Source of the DNA: a bacterium
GTDB taxonomy: Bacteria; Cyanobacteriota; Vampirovibrionia; Gastranaerophilales; Gastranaerophilaceae
Assembly (NCBI GenBank): GCA_017559905.1
Contig: JAFYQF010000012.1
Span: 186,001 to 250,000 of the forward strand
Length of the DNA: 64,000 bases
Reading direction: 5' to 3'
Shown: one piece after another, positions 17,195 through 28,100 of the stretch
Layout: each line of letters opens with the position of its first letter
Numbering within the stretch: the first letter of the stretch is position 1
Notes under the pieces: generated by a model
The model's input: the letters and a program-made list of their open reading frames with translations, nothing else
Databases searched by the model: none
What the model was told of the DNA's origin: nothing
Program-made: the position numbers and the translations under genes

Positions 17195-18403
17195 ATGCCA
17201 ATAGATTTTAATACAAATATGTTTTTTATTAACAATAACAGGCCAGTGTTTCAGAGTTTTGCACAAGGTTCTTATTTGAGTGCAAATAACGAGAAAGATA
17301 CGTTTGTTAAAAGTGTTAAAGTTCCTGATAGCAAAAGTCTTTATGACGGTGTGAAAATCACAAAAAAATCTTTTGGCAAAATTGAAAAAAGTGGTGAGGT
17401 TGCAACGCTTTATACTATAACAAATAAAAATGGTGCAAGTGTTGACTTGTCAACTTTTGGTGCAACTATTGTTGGGGTGAAAGTTCCAGATAAAGACGGA
17501 AAGATTATTGATGTTGCGCAAGGTTATTCTTCTGTTACACCTTATGAAAAATCTCCGATAGGTCATGCTGGTGGAACGATTGGACCTGTTGCTAATAAAA
17601 TTAATAATGGAACTTTTTTTCTCAATGGGAAAGAATATAAATTAACTTGTAACAAAGATAATGGGAAAACACATTCTCACGGTGCAGAAGCGGGTTTGGA
17701 TGTGAAAAATTGGAGAGCTGAAGTTTTAAAAGATGGTATAAAATTTACTTATTTGAAAAAAGATATGGATGGTGGGTATCCAGCTAATGTAAAAATTTCT
17801 GCGACTTATAAATTTGATAACAATAATAATTTGAAATTAATTTACGAAGCAGAAAGTGATGCTGATACTATTTTAAACCTTACAAATCATTCGTATTTTA
17901 ATCTTGATGGAGTGGAAAATGCTCACGAAGGTTCTGTAATGGAGCATATTGTACAATTGCCAAATTCTTCAAGATACACTCCTGTAAATGAAATTGCAAT
18001 ACCAACAGGTGAGATAAAATCTGTAGAAGGTACTGACTTTGATTTTAGAGATGCAAAAAAGTTGTCTACAATGAATAAAAATGGTTATGACCAAAATTAT
18101 GTTGTTGATAGATATACTGGTTTAAAAATGATTGATGTTGCAAAAGTGAAATCTGAAAAAACAGGTGTTGAGATGAAAGTTTCAACTAATCTTCCAGGTT
18201 TTCAATTTTATACAGCAAACAATCTAGGCAAATCAGCTCAACCAGAAGGCAAAAATGGCAAACGTTATGAAAAACATTCTTCATTTTGTGTTGAGCCTCA
18301 ATTTTTCCCTGATGCAATAAATTCTTTTGATGAAAAACCTATACTTAAAAAAGGCGAAAAATACAATCGTACAATTGAATATTCGTTTTCTGTAAGCAAG
18401 TAG
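17195..18403 (+). CDS. galM: Aldose 1-epimerase (mutarotase) with N-terminal extension
   Basis: 402 residues from ATG 17195, behind GAGGAAGTGTGT; the frame is open from 17162. Residues from about 65 match aldose epimerases: STFGATIVGVKVPDKDG, PIGHAGGTIGPVANKI, NNGKTHSHGAEAG (first catalytic-site His), NLTNHSYFNL (second His) and HSSFCVEPQFFPDAIN (catalytic Glu). It would interconvert alpha and beta anomers of hexoses such as galactose. The first ~60 residues are extra: polar, with 'NNNRPVFQSFAQGSYLSA', and not part of the usual ~340-residue enzyme. There is no signal peptide. No other galactose genes are nearby. Confidence 0.85.
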   Translation: MPIDFNTNMFFINNNRPVFQSFAQGSYLSANNEKDTFVKSVKVPDSKSLYDGVKITKKSFGKIEKSGEVATLYTITNKNGASVDLSTFGATIVGVKVPDKDGKIIDVAQGYSSVTPYEKSPIGHAGGTIGPVANKINNGTFFLNGKEYKLTCNKDNGKTHSHGAEAGLDVKNWRAEVLKDGIKFTYLKKDMDGGYPANVKISATYKFDNNNNLKLIYEAESDADTILNLTNHSYFNLDGVENAHEGSVMEHIVQLPNSSRYTPVNEIAIPTGEIKSVEGTDFDFRDAKKLSTMNKNGYDQNYVVDRYTGLKMIDVAKVKSEKTGVEMKVSTNLPGFQFYTANNLGKSAQPEGKNGKRYEKHSSFCVEPQFFPDAINSFDEKPILKKGEKYNRTIEYSFSVSK

Positions 18404-18405
18404 GT

Positions 18406-21400
18406 TTATTCATCTTTTGTGAAAAATCTTTTAACACGATTAATTAGTTTTGCATCTTCTTTAGCTTTTGCTTCTTGAGCTGCTAGTATCTGTTCAATAG
18501 TCGCATTTTCTACATCACCAACGATTGATGGGTCTGGTAGCGTTTTTACAAATGCTTCTGCAGCTTGCAATTCAGAATCTAGAGCAAGCCATTTGAAAGA
18601 TTTTACTAGTGAAAATGGTTTTGCAACATCGCCTTTTAAAACAATTTGGAATTTTGTTGCAAGGTTTTCTGCGCTGTTGCCTTGTAAGTTAGGAATAGCG
18701 TCAAGTTCTTCTTGAGAAGCTTCTGCTGTAAATAGAGAGAATGCTTGCGCCATTACAACGTTCAAACCTGGTGTAACTTTCACTAAATTAATTGGGTTAA
18801 GTTGTGCGATAGGTCCTAACATACTTGAAACCATTGATGCTAGTTTTGTTCTTACTTTTATATCAACTGTATTTTCAAGTAGGTTAAAGTCGCCAGCTAT
18901 ATATAAACATAAAACGTTTCCTGCGGATGTAATCGGGTTGATATGTACAATTCCGTCAGAGAATGCTATGTCACCTTTCATTACGTCAAATCTTGAAGTA
19001 TCAATTGTTGCTATTGAATTAATTACTCCACCTAGTGCAGTTTGGAAGAATTTCGATTCTCTGATGTTTTCTGCCAAAATCATATTTTCCAATTTGCCAA
19101 AAGGTCCAAGTTGACCATCAAACATTTCAAAATGAATGTTACCAGCAAGGCTTTTCATTTGTTCTTCTAAAGTTGTACCAGTAAGTTGAATATCAGTAGT
19201 GAATCCTGCTGTACCTGAAATTGTATCTTTCATATTCATTGCAGAAAGTAGTGCATCTTCTACGTCAACTGCAGTTCCTTTTAATTTTATATCAAGTCCT
19301 GTTGTCGGAATGTTTACGCCAATGTTACCTGTAACAAGACCTTTGAACGCTGTGGTTTGTAAATTGTTAAGGTAAAAATTGTTGTTTTTTAATGCAATTC
19401 TTCCTGTTGTGTCGTAGATGTTTATATTGCCTGTAGAAATTTTGTTAAACTTAATTGTTCCTTGAGAAAGTTCTACAGGAATATTCATTGGCTCTGTTGA
19501 TTTTGGTGCAGGATTTGTTGGTTGCACTATATATGGATTTAGTTTGTCCAAAATTTTCAATGTATCATCAAGATTGAAATTTTTTGAGGTTACATCCAAT
19601 CCTGAAATAGTAAATACTGGATGTGGGTTTATGTCTGTTTTGAGTGCAACATTTATGTCAGAACCGTTTAATAACAAGTTGTTTACGTTTAAGTTGATGT
19701 TCTTGTTTGATAAATCAATGTTCAAGTTGTCTAATGTAGTTAGTAATTCAGGAATAGACAAATTGTTTAAATAGAAATTCCCATTCATTAGTGGCGAATC
19801 AGCTTTCCCAAATACAAGAAGCTTTCCGCCTGCTGTGAATATTGAATTTTTAAATGCAGTTAGTTTGCCTTTAATTTCTAAAGGAAGTTTGATTCTTACT
19901 TGGTTAATAAATGGATTAGAGTTAAGGTTTACGATAGTGCCGTTTATGCTTACGACTTCGTGAGTGCCCTCAAGGTTTGACTCTAAATTGTCAGAGAATG
20001 AGTTTACCCCAGTGTAAAAACCAGTATCTCTTATGTGAATTCTATCTCCTTTGTAATCCATTTTGGCTTGAAGAATACTTTTTTTGCCTTGCATTACTTC
20101 TATATCAACAGGAGTTAAGTAATTTTGTGAATCTGATTCTATTTGTGTAATTATTTGTAGTTTTTTTAGAGAACCTTTAACGTCTGCTTTCATTGGCATA
20201 AATCCAGTTGCGTTGATGAATGGAACTGCGCTTTCGCCTAAAAATTGACGTAAATCTTCTGCGCCTAATCTGCCGTATGTAATGATATCAATTAATGGAT
20301 TTTTGAAATAATTTTGGATGTTACCTACGGTTTGAATTTTTGTCGCTTTGTTTATGTCGATTGAAAGTGGTGTGATTTCAATTTTATTTTCATCAAGATG
20401 TACTTTGATTTGTGGAACTGAAATTGTAGAATTTGTTCCGTGTATTTTTACGTTAAGGTTGCTATTGTTTACGCTTGCGTTTAGAGTTTCGATGTCAGAA
20501 ATTCCGTTGATTGCAAGTTTATCATTTGAGATTGTGTAAGTTGATTTTTTGTCAGACATTGAAAAATTTTCAAGCGCCAATCTTATTCTAGAAATCGGTT
20601 TTTTTAATTCGCCTTTAATGTTCGCAACTAGGTTTAAGTTTCCTGAATTTATTAAGATAGATTTTTTTAAATCCGCTGGTGCGAAGGCTTTGAAAAGTTC
20701 AGGAATTGGTAATTTTTCGGCTTCAAATGAGAGGTCTGTGTATGTGTCAGTATCAATTGAGCCTTCAATTTTTGCTAAATTATTGTTTATATAAGCGTGA
20801 GTGTTTACTATTTTCATAGTGTCTTTTAGAAATATCAAATTAGCATTGATTTTGTCAAAAGCTAGACCTGTTACAGGGTTTTCAACTTTTCCGTTTCTAA
20901 CAACAATAGCACCTTTTGATTTTACTTTTTTGAAATTAGTTTTGAAATGTGCATTGCTTAAAAAATATCCGTTAGCATTAATTTGTGCAAGGTTATTGTT
21001 TATGTGCAATGAATTTAGGATTGCTTTTGAAAGCGTTAGCAAATCATTAAAATAAATTGTGTTTGAAATTAAATCTAAATCTGCGAAAGGCTTTTTGCCG
21101 TAATTTAGTTTTCCTTTGATGTTTAAGTTTTGGTTTTCTGCTACAAAAATATTTGTATCAGTGTCGATTTTTGTACCGTGGAATTTTGTTTTACTACTCC
21201 ATTTTGGGAGCTGGTAACCTGCAAGGTTGAGAGTTGTGTTTTCTATGTTTAGGAAACCTTTTAATAACACTTTGCCATCTTTTGTTTGGCGAGCTTTGAT
21301 TTTCATATCAACGTCAGATTGAAGGTCATATTCTCTATATTTCAAAACAGGGTTTGAAAATGGAAATACAATTTTTTCCACAGGGTCATCATCAGGGTCT

Positions 21401-22107
21401 GACGGTTTTGAAGGTGGAATGAATGTGTTTAATGCAATGTTTAGTGTTATGTTTTCTTTTTCATCGCTAAAAATGCTTGCAGAAGTTCTTGCTTTTGCAA
21501 ACTTTCCGTTATTGTATCCTGCAACTAATTTGTCACCTTTTAACTCTAAATAATGCCCTGTGAGTAGGTCGTTAATTTTGATTTGGTAGTTGTTAACTGT
21601 TGCTTTTGGGATTTTTATTTTAATCCATTTTGGATTAAATTGAAATCCTTTTTTATCGGTTTGGACTACAACTTTTTGTGGTTCGTTAAGCTTTTCGTTT
21701 AAAATATCTTCTATAACTTTTACTAACTTGAATTGCTCATTGTTTTCAATATCAAGATTGATTTTTGGAGAATTGATTTCTGCACAAGGTACTTTGACTG
21801 TTAGTAAAAATAAATTCGGTAGAGAAATTCTTACTTGCAAATTTTCTGCATCAAAAAGAGTTGAGCCATCAGGGAGTTTTATTGTGATATCGTCTAGCAT
21901 TATTCCAGCTTGAAGATGTGGCGTTGTTACAAGGCGTGGGTTTTGAAAGTCCAAATTCACTTTGCCTTGTTCTTTTGCAATCTCCTGAATCATTGGTTTG
22001 AATGTGTTCAAATCAATTGCACGTGGAAGATAAAACAAAAATGCCAAATATGCTGATAATAAAGTAATCCCTACTGCTGAACCTAAATATATCCAAAACT
22101 TTTTCAT
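18406..22107 (-). CDS. AsmA/TamB-like envelope protein
   Basis: 1233 residues. One N-terminal membrane helix (about residues 7-28) is followed by LDLNTFKP-like and repeated beta-strand segments with 'L.I....L..P...' patterning over the whole length, typical of AsmA-family bridge-like lipid transport proteins. The C-terminal block (about 950-1150) is the AsmA/DUF3971 signature region: LAGNIHFEMFDGQLGPFGK, GDIAFSDGIVHINPITSAG and ALVSSMLGP-like strands. Members are anchored in the inner membrane, span the periplasm and help move phospholipid to the outer membrane. AGAGGA precedes the ATG. It converges with galM (2 bases apart) and lies downstream of the giant papain-like gene. Confidence 0.75.
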   Translation of the reverse strand: MKKFWIYLGSAVGITLLSAYLAFLFYLPRAIDLNTFKPMIQEIAKEQGKVNLDFQNPRLVTTPHLQAGIMLDDITIKLPDGSTLFDAENLQVRISLPNLFLLTVKVPCAEINSPKINLDIENNEQFKLVKVIEDILNEKLNEPQKVVVQTDKKGFQFNPKWIKIKIPKATVNNYQIKINDLLTGHYLELKGDKLVAGYNNGKFAKARTSASIFSDEKENITLNIALNTFIPPSKPSDPDDDPVEKIVFPFSNPVLKYREYDLQSDVDMKIKARQTKDGKVLLKGFLNIENTTLNLAGYQLPKWSSKTKFHGTKIDTDTNIFVAENQNLNIKGKLNYGKKPFADLDLISNTIYFNDLLTLSKAILNSLHINNNLAQINANGYFLSNAHFKTNFKKVKSKGAIVVRNGKVENPVTGLAFDKINANLIFLKDTMKIVNTHAYINNNLAKIEGSIDTDTYTDLSFEAEKLPIPELFKAFAPADLKKSILINSGNLNLVANIKGELKKPISRIRLALENFSMSDKKSTYTISNDKLAINGISDIETLNASVNNSNLNVKIHGTNSTISVPQIKVHLDENKIEITPLSIDINKATKIQTVGNIQNYFKNPLIDIITYGRLGAEDLRQFLGESAVPFINATGFMPMKADVKGSLKKLQIITQIESDSQNYLTPVDIEVMQGKKSILQAKMDYKGDRIHIRDTGFYTGVNSFSDNLESNLEGTHEVVSINGTIVNLNSNPFINQVRIKLPLEIKGKLTAFKNSIFTAGGKLLVFGKADSPLMNGNFYLNNLSIPELLTTLDNLNIDLSNKNINLNVNNLLLNGSDINVALKTDINPHPVFTISGLDVTSKNFNLDDTLKILDKLNPYIVQPTNPAPKSTEPMNIPVELSQGTIKFNKISTGNINIYDTTGRIALKNNNFYLNNLQTTAFKGLVTGNIGVNIPTTGLDIKLKGTAVDVEDALLSAMNMKDTISGTAGFTTDIQLTGTTLEEQMKSLAGNIHFEMFDGQLGPFGKLENMILAENIRESKFFQTALGGVINSIATIDTSRFDVMKGDIAFSDGIVHINPITSAGNVLCLYIAGDFNLLENTVDIKVRTKLASMVSSMLGPIAQLNPINLVKVTPGLNVVMAQAFSLFTAEASQEELDAIPNLQGNSAENLATKFQIVLKGDVAKPFSLVKSFKWLALDSELQAAEAFVKTLPDPSIVGDVENATIEQILAAQEAKAKEDAKLINRVKRFFTKDE

Positions 22108-22166
22108 TAAAAAATCCTCTTTTTAATGAGATTTTAGCATAAATACATCAATTTTATTAGTTTATT

Positions 22167-25100
22167 TTATTCGGTTATGCGAGTTTTAATTTCGATAGCT
22201 TCAGAATCTTGCATAATTTTTTGAAGAACTTTGTTTCTGTAGTTTTCGATTTCTTCGAATTTTTTGTAGAAACTTTCTTTATATTGATGTGCAATACGAT
22301 ATTCTGGAATATTTAGTTTAGAAATTAATTTGTAGATTGTATTAATTTCATTCAAGTCAGCTTGAACAGAAGAAATATCTTCGTTTGTTTGTGTTGAGAT
22401 ATCATTTCTTAAATCTCTTATTGCTTGTTGAAGAATAATATCTTTTGGAAGGTCTGGGTTTGCACCTACCAAAACTTTGATTGAATCAAATGTTTCTAGA
22501 ATATTTTTTACAGTTTTTTGTCTTGGTAGTTTTTTTGTTTTTTCAATGATGATTGCTTTTGATTTATCAATTTCGTCACAGAATTCTTCTAAAGTCATGT
22601 CGTCTGTTTCGAATTTTTTAACTTCTTCTTCCAAGGCTTTAGTTTGTTTGTTTACTGTTTTTAAAATACTTGCAAGGTGGTTTATTTTTACTTTTGTCTT
22701 TTTAACATCCAAAAGTTTGTCTTCTTTTTCCATAAATTGGTCAGTTAAGCCTAATTTTTCAATAAACATAATGGCAGTTTCATCCGAGCGGGTGTGAAGT
22801 AGTTTTCTTGCCATAAAGTCCATTATTGTTGAATCTGCTAAAGACAATCTTGTGCCAGTTTTGTCATCTATAAAATCTGTATCGTAGTTTTTGAATTTCT
22901 TTGTTGCAAGCGCAGGGTTGCCAAGTTCTGACGCACTATTGATTAGTATTTCTTGCATTTCAATTAGTTCTGCAAAACTCAAAGCATCTTTTAAGCCTTT
23001 TCTTGCAAATCTTCTTTCTGTTTCTAATCTTTCTACTGCAATATCATCTTTTGCCTCAGCAGCTTTTGCAATATCTCCATCTTTTGCGCAAAGTTCTGTA
23101 TAGCGGTCAAGAAGTTCTTGTGGGTGTCTCCAGTAATGATATTTTTTGAAATCTTGCGTTAATGCATACTTAAAATCAACCCATTTTTCTAAACTGAATT
23201 CTTTGCCCTTACCAATGCCTAAAAGTTCTTGTTTGGCATATTTAGGTAAGATTGTAGATACTGAACGTTGGTATTCTGGTTGAATTCTTTTTTCAATAAA
23301 TTTGTTTATAATATCTTCTAGTTTTTGGCTGTTACGTTTTAGTGATGTTTTGTAGTTATTATCTGTTTGGTACGTTTTGTTATATTTCAGAATTCTTGAA
23401 GATAATTTCTGGAATTTTTCATCATTTACTAATTCGCTTATTGGAATGTTTGTGAAATTAGAAACTTCTTTTGCAAATTCTTCTGCATTAAATCCGTTAT
23501 TGTTTCTGTATGTTTCCATTATAAAATCAGGGAATTGTTCAATAATTTCATCCGAAACAGAGTTTTCCATAAACGCTAACATTGCTTCTATTGTTTTTTT
23601 GTTTTGTTTTTCTAGTACATTTTTGTTGTTAAAATATGCTTGTTTGATTTTTTTAATTTGTGCAATTTGCAACTCCATTGTGCCGTAGAATGTTTCGATG
23701 TCTTCGGCTGTAGTTTTTGGATTAGCGTATGTTAGTAGTTTTTGTTTTAAAATACGGCTGTTTGCGTGAATGTCATAACTTGTTTTTGCCTCTTTTAAAA
23801 CTTCATTAACAAAGATATTTACTTTTTCAATGATTTTGCTTCTGTATTTTGGTGGAATATCTGCGTTAACAACAAGTTGAATATCATTTTTTAATTTTTT
23901 TACATCAGCTTGGATTTGGGTTATCAGTTTTTCTTCAGGGTTAAGTTGTCTGATAGCGTTTACTTGTTTTTTCCAATTTGTGAATACTTCCTTATATTCT
24001 TTTGCTGTAGAATGAGCAGGAAGTTCAAGCATTTTTTGTGCAGAGTTAACGCTTGCTTCTAATCCTGTATCATTGTAGTTGTCTGTTATAAATTCTCCAA
24101 TAATATTGTTTAATAAACGTGTTTGGAGTTGTGTTAAGGCTTTGTTGTCAGGGATTTTGTTCAAGAAATTATCAACTCTGTCTGTTGTTGAATATACTTG
24201 TAGGTTAAGCTTTCTACTTTGAATATTTTCAGAGAAAGCATTGATGCTTGAATCTAAAATTTCGATTTCTTTATCAATGAATTCGTCATCAAAAATATCA
24301 ATTTTTGGATAAGCTGGCATTACACCATATTTTCTGTAGTTATTATCTTTGTATTTATTGAATAATTTGTCAAATGTTAAACTTTGCAGAGAGTAGTTGA
24401 AACTTCTGTATAAATCTTCGTATGTTTTGCCACTCGTATAGTAAGCGCCACGAGGTTTTTTCTGAAGTTTTTTATATTGGAAATGTGGTGTAGTTTTAGA
24501 TATTGGAATGTCTTTAATGATGTGTTTTTGATAAACTACGTTTGCAATTTCGCTTTGAATATTTTCGTTTGAAGCTTTGTATTGTTTCAAAATATCGTAG
24601 CCTGTGATATTTTTGAATGCCATATCGGCATTTGTTGCATCAGAAGTTTCTTTTCTGAATTCTTCTAATGTCATGTTTTGCAAACGGTTGTAAATGTTAA
24701 TGAATTCTTCATCAGATTCTGGTTGATATTTTCTATCAATATATTTTCTGATTGCATTGTTGAGTTCAGTGTCTTTTAGAAGGTCTTTTTTAGAGAAGTA
24801 AAGTCCTTTTGCAAGATCTTTTGTTAGATTTTTTCTAATTTCTTCTTTTGCTTTTAGTGAGTCTTCTGTTTGTGGAATATTTGCGTCAAAATTTTTCAAA
24901 ATTTTGTTCACCATAAAGTCGATGGTGTGTTTTAAACTTCCGTCAAATTTAGATATTTCTTCAGGTTCAAATACTGCACAATTTCTTACGATGTTTAATT
25001 TTTTCTCACCGTCAATTTTGATATTGTTGCTCTCTAGTGCGTTGTTTAGTATTGTGTGAACGTTGCTTTTTGTTTTGTTTAGTGCGTATGCATAAAGAAT

Positions 25101-28100
25101 TTCTGGTGATTTTGCAAAAGCGTATTCAAAATTTTCTCTTGCAACTACTCGTTGAGCTTCTCTGAATTTATTTACTTCTTCAACCGTATTAACTTCTGCT
25201 AATTCTTTCCATAATGAAATGAAGTTGTACGATCTGTTGAATGCAACTTTTTCGAATGCAACTTTTAGCGGGTCATCATTTGCTAAAGAGTCATAGTCCG
25301 CTTTTGTTTGAATACCATTGTTGAATGGTGTAGTTTCTAATCTTTTTTCTATTGATTCTAACTCTTTTTTATAAGTTCTGCCTGCTGTTTCGCATTTTTC
25401 TTTTGCTGCATGAATTTCGTCAACTGTCATTTTTGATAATTTAGTTTCAAAATCGTATAAGAATCTTGTATCTGATAAAAAGATGTTATCTTTAATGCTT
25501 GCAGCAACATTGTCGGCTTCATTGCTGATACCAGGAACAACGATGTCTCGTAATAGTGGGAATTTGTAACCCTCATTTTCTCTTTTTAGTTTTTTAATAT
25601 TTTTTGAGTGAATTTTTTCAGGTCTGAAATCCCCAGTTTTTTCTAATAAGTTAGATATGTAGTTTCCGTTTCTAAATCTGCTATCTGTGATATAACCAAG
25701 TTCTCCGCCACGGTCATCGCTGTAGTCGGTTCTTAAAAGTCCTTCAGAGTCAACCCAAGTATTTTCGTGTTCTGAAGCGCCCCAAGAGTTGTCGTGATAA
25801 AGAATTTCTCGTCCGTTGTTTTCTGTGATTTCAGAAATATATTGTGCGTGTCCGCCTGATTTTGTGTGGAAAACGCTTGTGCCTGAAATCCCAGAGTGTG
25901 GTGAGTTTTTGATTATGTCGATAGCTTTGTCAAAATCTTCAAGAATTTGGTATGGTTTGTCTGTTAATTGTTGAAGAATTTTTGATTGTTGGAATGAATA
26001 TAGTCCAGAACTAGCTTCTGGCATGCTCCAGAACATACCCATATTTACACCAATTTTTCTTGCGTGTTCTTCTAATGGCGTTTTGATTTCTTTGTAAATT
26101 CCGATTAATTCCTTGTTCGTATCAGATGCCATTTGGTTTAGAGATTTTTCAATCTTTTTAAGCGTTTCTTTTTCGGCTTTTGTGTATTTGTATAATTCAG
26201 GATTAGAAATTTTCCCTTGACGTGATGAAAATTCGTCTTGAGAACGGATTTTGTCGATTGCATCATAACGTACCTGCAAGCGTAAAAGTTCAGTTGCAGG
26301 AATTATTTTACCGTCTCTTTCCATTTTTTTGATTAATTCAAAGTTAGGATTTGCGCTGTCAATGTAAAGTCCTTTTTCATCCAGAACTTGCAAACTGTTT
26401 CTTACATTTTGAAGGTTTTCTAACATTCCATTGAAAAGATGTGCTAGTTCAACCATTATTGGCTCAAGTTCTTGCAATGGAGCTTCTTCGCTTAAGTTGT
26501 TAGCAAGTTTCATGCTATTGATGATTTTTTGATTATTTTCACTGTCAGGGTTTTTAATCGCATTTGCTACTGTGCGATATGCTTCTGCAAACTCTTCAAA
26601 ACGATTTTTTACTCCTAATTTGTTAATAATCATTGAGTATTCATCTTCTGTTGGTTTGTTAGATAATATTTTTTCAAATTTTTCAAGTTCACCAAGAATT
26701 CTAGTTTTGTTTCTAGGCAAATCCATAGTAACAGAAAGCGTTCTTAAGTTTGTTTTGTCGCCGTTTTGGATACTATCTTTTAGGTAACGTAATTGTCCTA
26801 ATGCTGCTTGAATTCGATTGCCTGCACCAATTGCTCCGTACATGTCGTCAAGGGCTTTTGTCGTATTGTAATCGTAACCAGCTTTGAGGTCTTTTAGAGT
26901 TTTTGCTATGTTTTTTTTGTTTGCTGGTACGCCATAAATTTTTGAAAAATAATTGATATATCGACTGTCGCCATTATTAACTTTGTCTATGAAACGAGCG
27001 ATGCTGTCTGATGTGAATTTTTCACTATCTACAATGTTGTAATGAACCATCATATCAGTTTTTAAGTCATTGTCAGTAATTGAGAATAACATACTTGTTC
27101 TGTAAGCTGATGCCGCATCAAAGAGTTTTCTGTCGTAAGAAACTTTCTTTGCTAAAGAACTTGATGGACTGATAGAATTTGTGATTGAGTTTGACATAAT
27201 TATCAAATCTCTAATATCGCTGATTGCATTGTCAGAAAGTTCAATTTTGTATTCATTTTGTAAGAAAGATTTAATTTTTCTATCTTTAATTATATTTTCT
27301 TCGTTGTGGATAAAGCTGTAATTTTTAAGGTTAGAATTAGCTTTGTCGATGTCTGCGGAATAACCTTTTTCTAATCTCAATAAATCAGAAACTATTTTAT
27401 GAGTTTCGTTTGAAGATAAATCTATGTTTGTGCTTTTTAGATTTTTTGCGATTTGAGAATGTAGTGAACTAATAGTTTCAATATCTGAATTAAAATTGTT
27501 GCGATTTAGAGTTTGTTTTTCTTGAGCTTCTGCTTTGTAAAGTCTAGCAGTGTCAATATTTTCTTTTGCTTTTAAAAGTGCTTGATAGAAAGATTGTTTT
27601 GCGTGTAGGTTTGAGTCTTCTAGAGGTTTGTTGTAGTGAGTATCTGTAAATGTGCCGAAGTGGTTGCCATCAAATGCTGTGTATACAAGCTCGCTTTTGT
27701 TGTCCACGCCAAACATATCTGCAATGTGCATCCATTGAGTAGTAGAAGCGTCAATGATACGATAGCCTTTGTTCATAGCATCTACAAAGTCGATGTCATT
27801 TTTTTGTACAGGGATTTTTTTCTTTTCGCCCAAGTGAGCAATATCGTAAACCATAATTTTGTCGCTGTCATCAAGTTCGGACATAATAGAGTCAACGAAG
27901 TCTGTTTTATATTCATAGGACATCAATTTTCTAGCAATAGAGATTGCAGCACACATCCCGTGTTGTTTTTGGTTAATGGCTTTTGTGTTAGGGATTTTAG
28001 AATCGCCTGTTGTGACAACAAGGTCATTAAGCATTTCAGCTAACACAACGGTCTTTTTGTTAGCCAATTGGGGGTTGATATTGTACTCTGGGCTTAATAA

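Noticed and set aside
27636-28043. 135-residue open frame on the plus strand opposite the giant papain-like gene
   Set aside because: It lies fully antisense to conserved-looking coding sequence, has no ribosome site and a cysteine/aromatic-rich composition typical of shadow frames.
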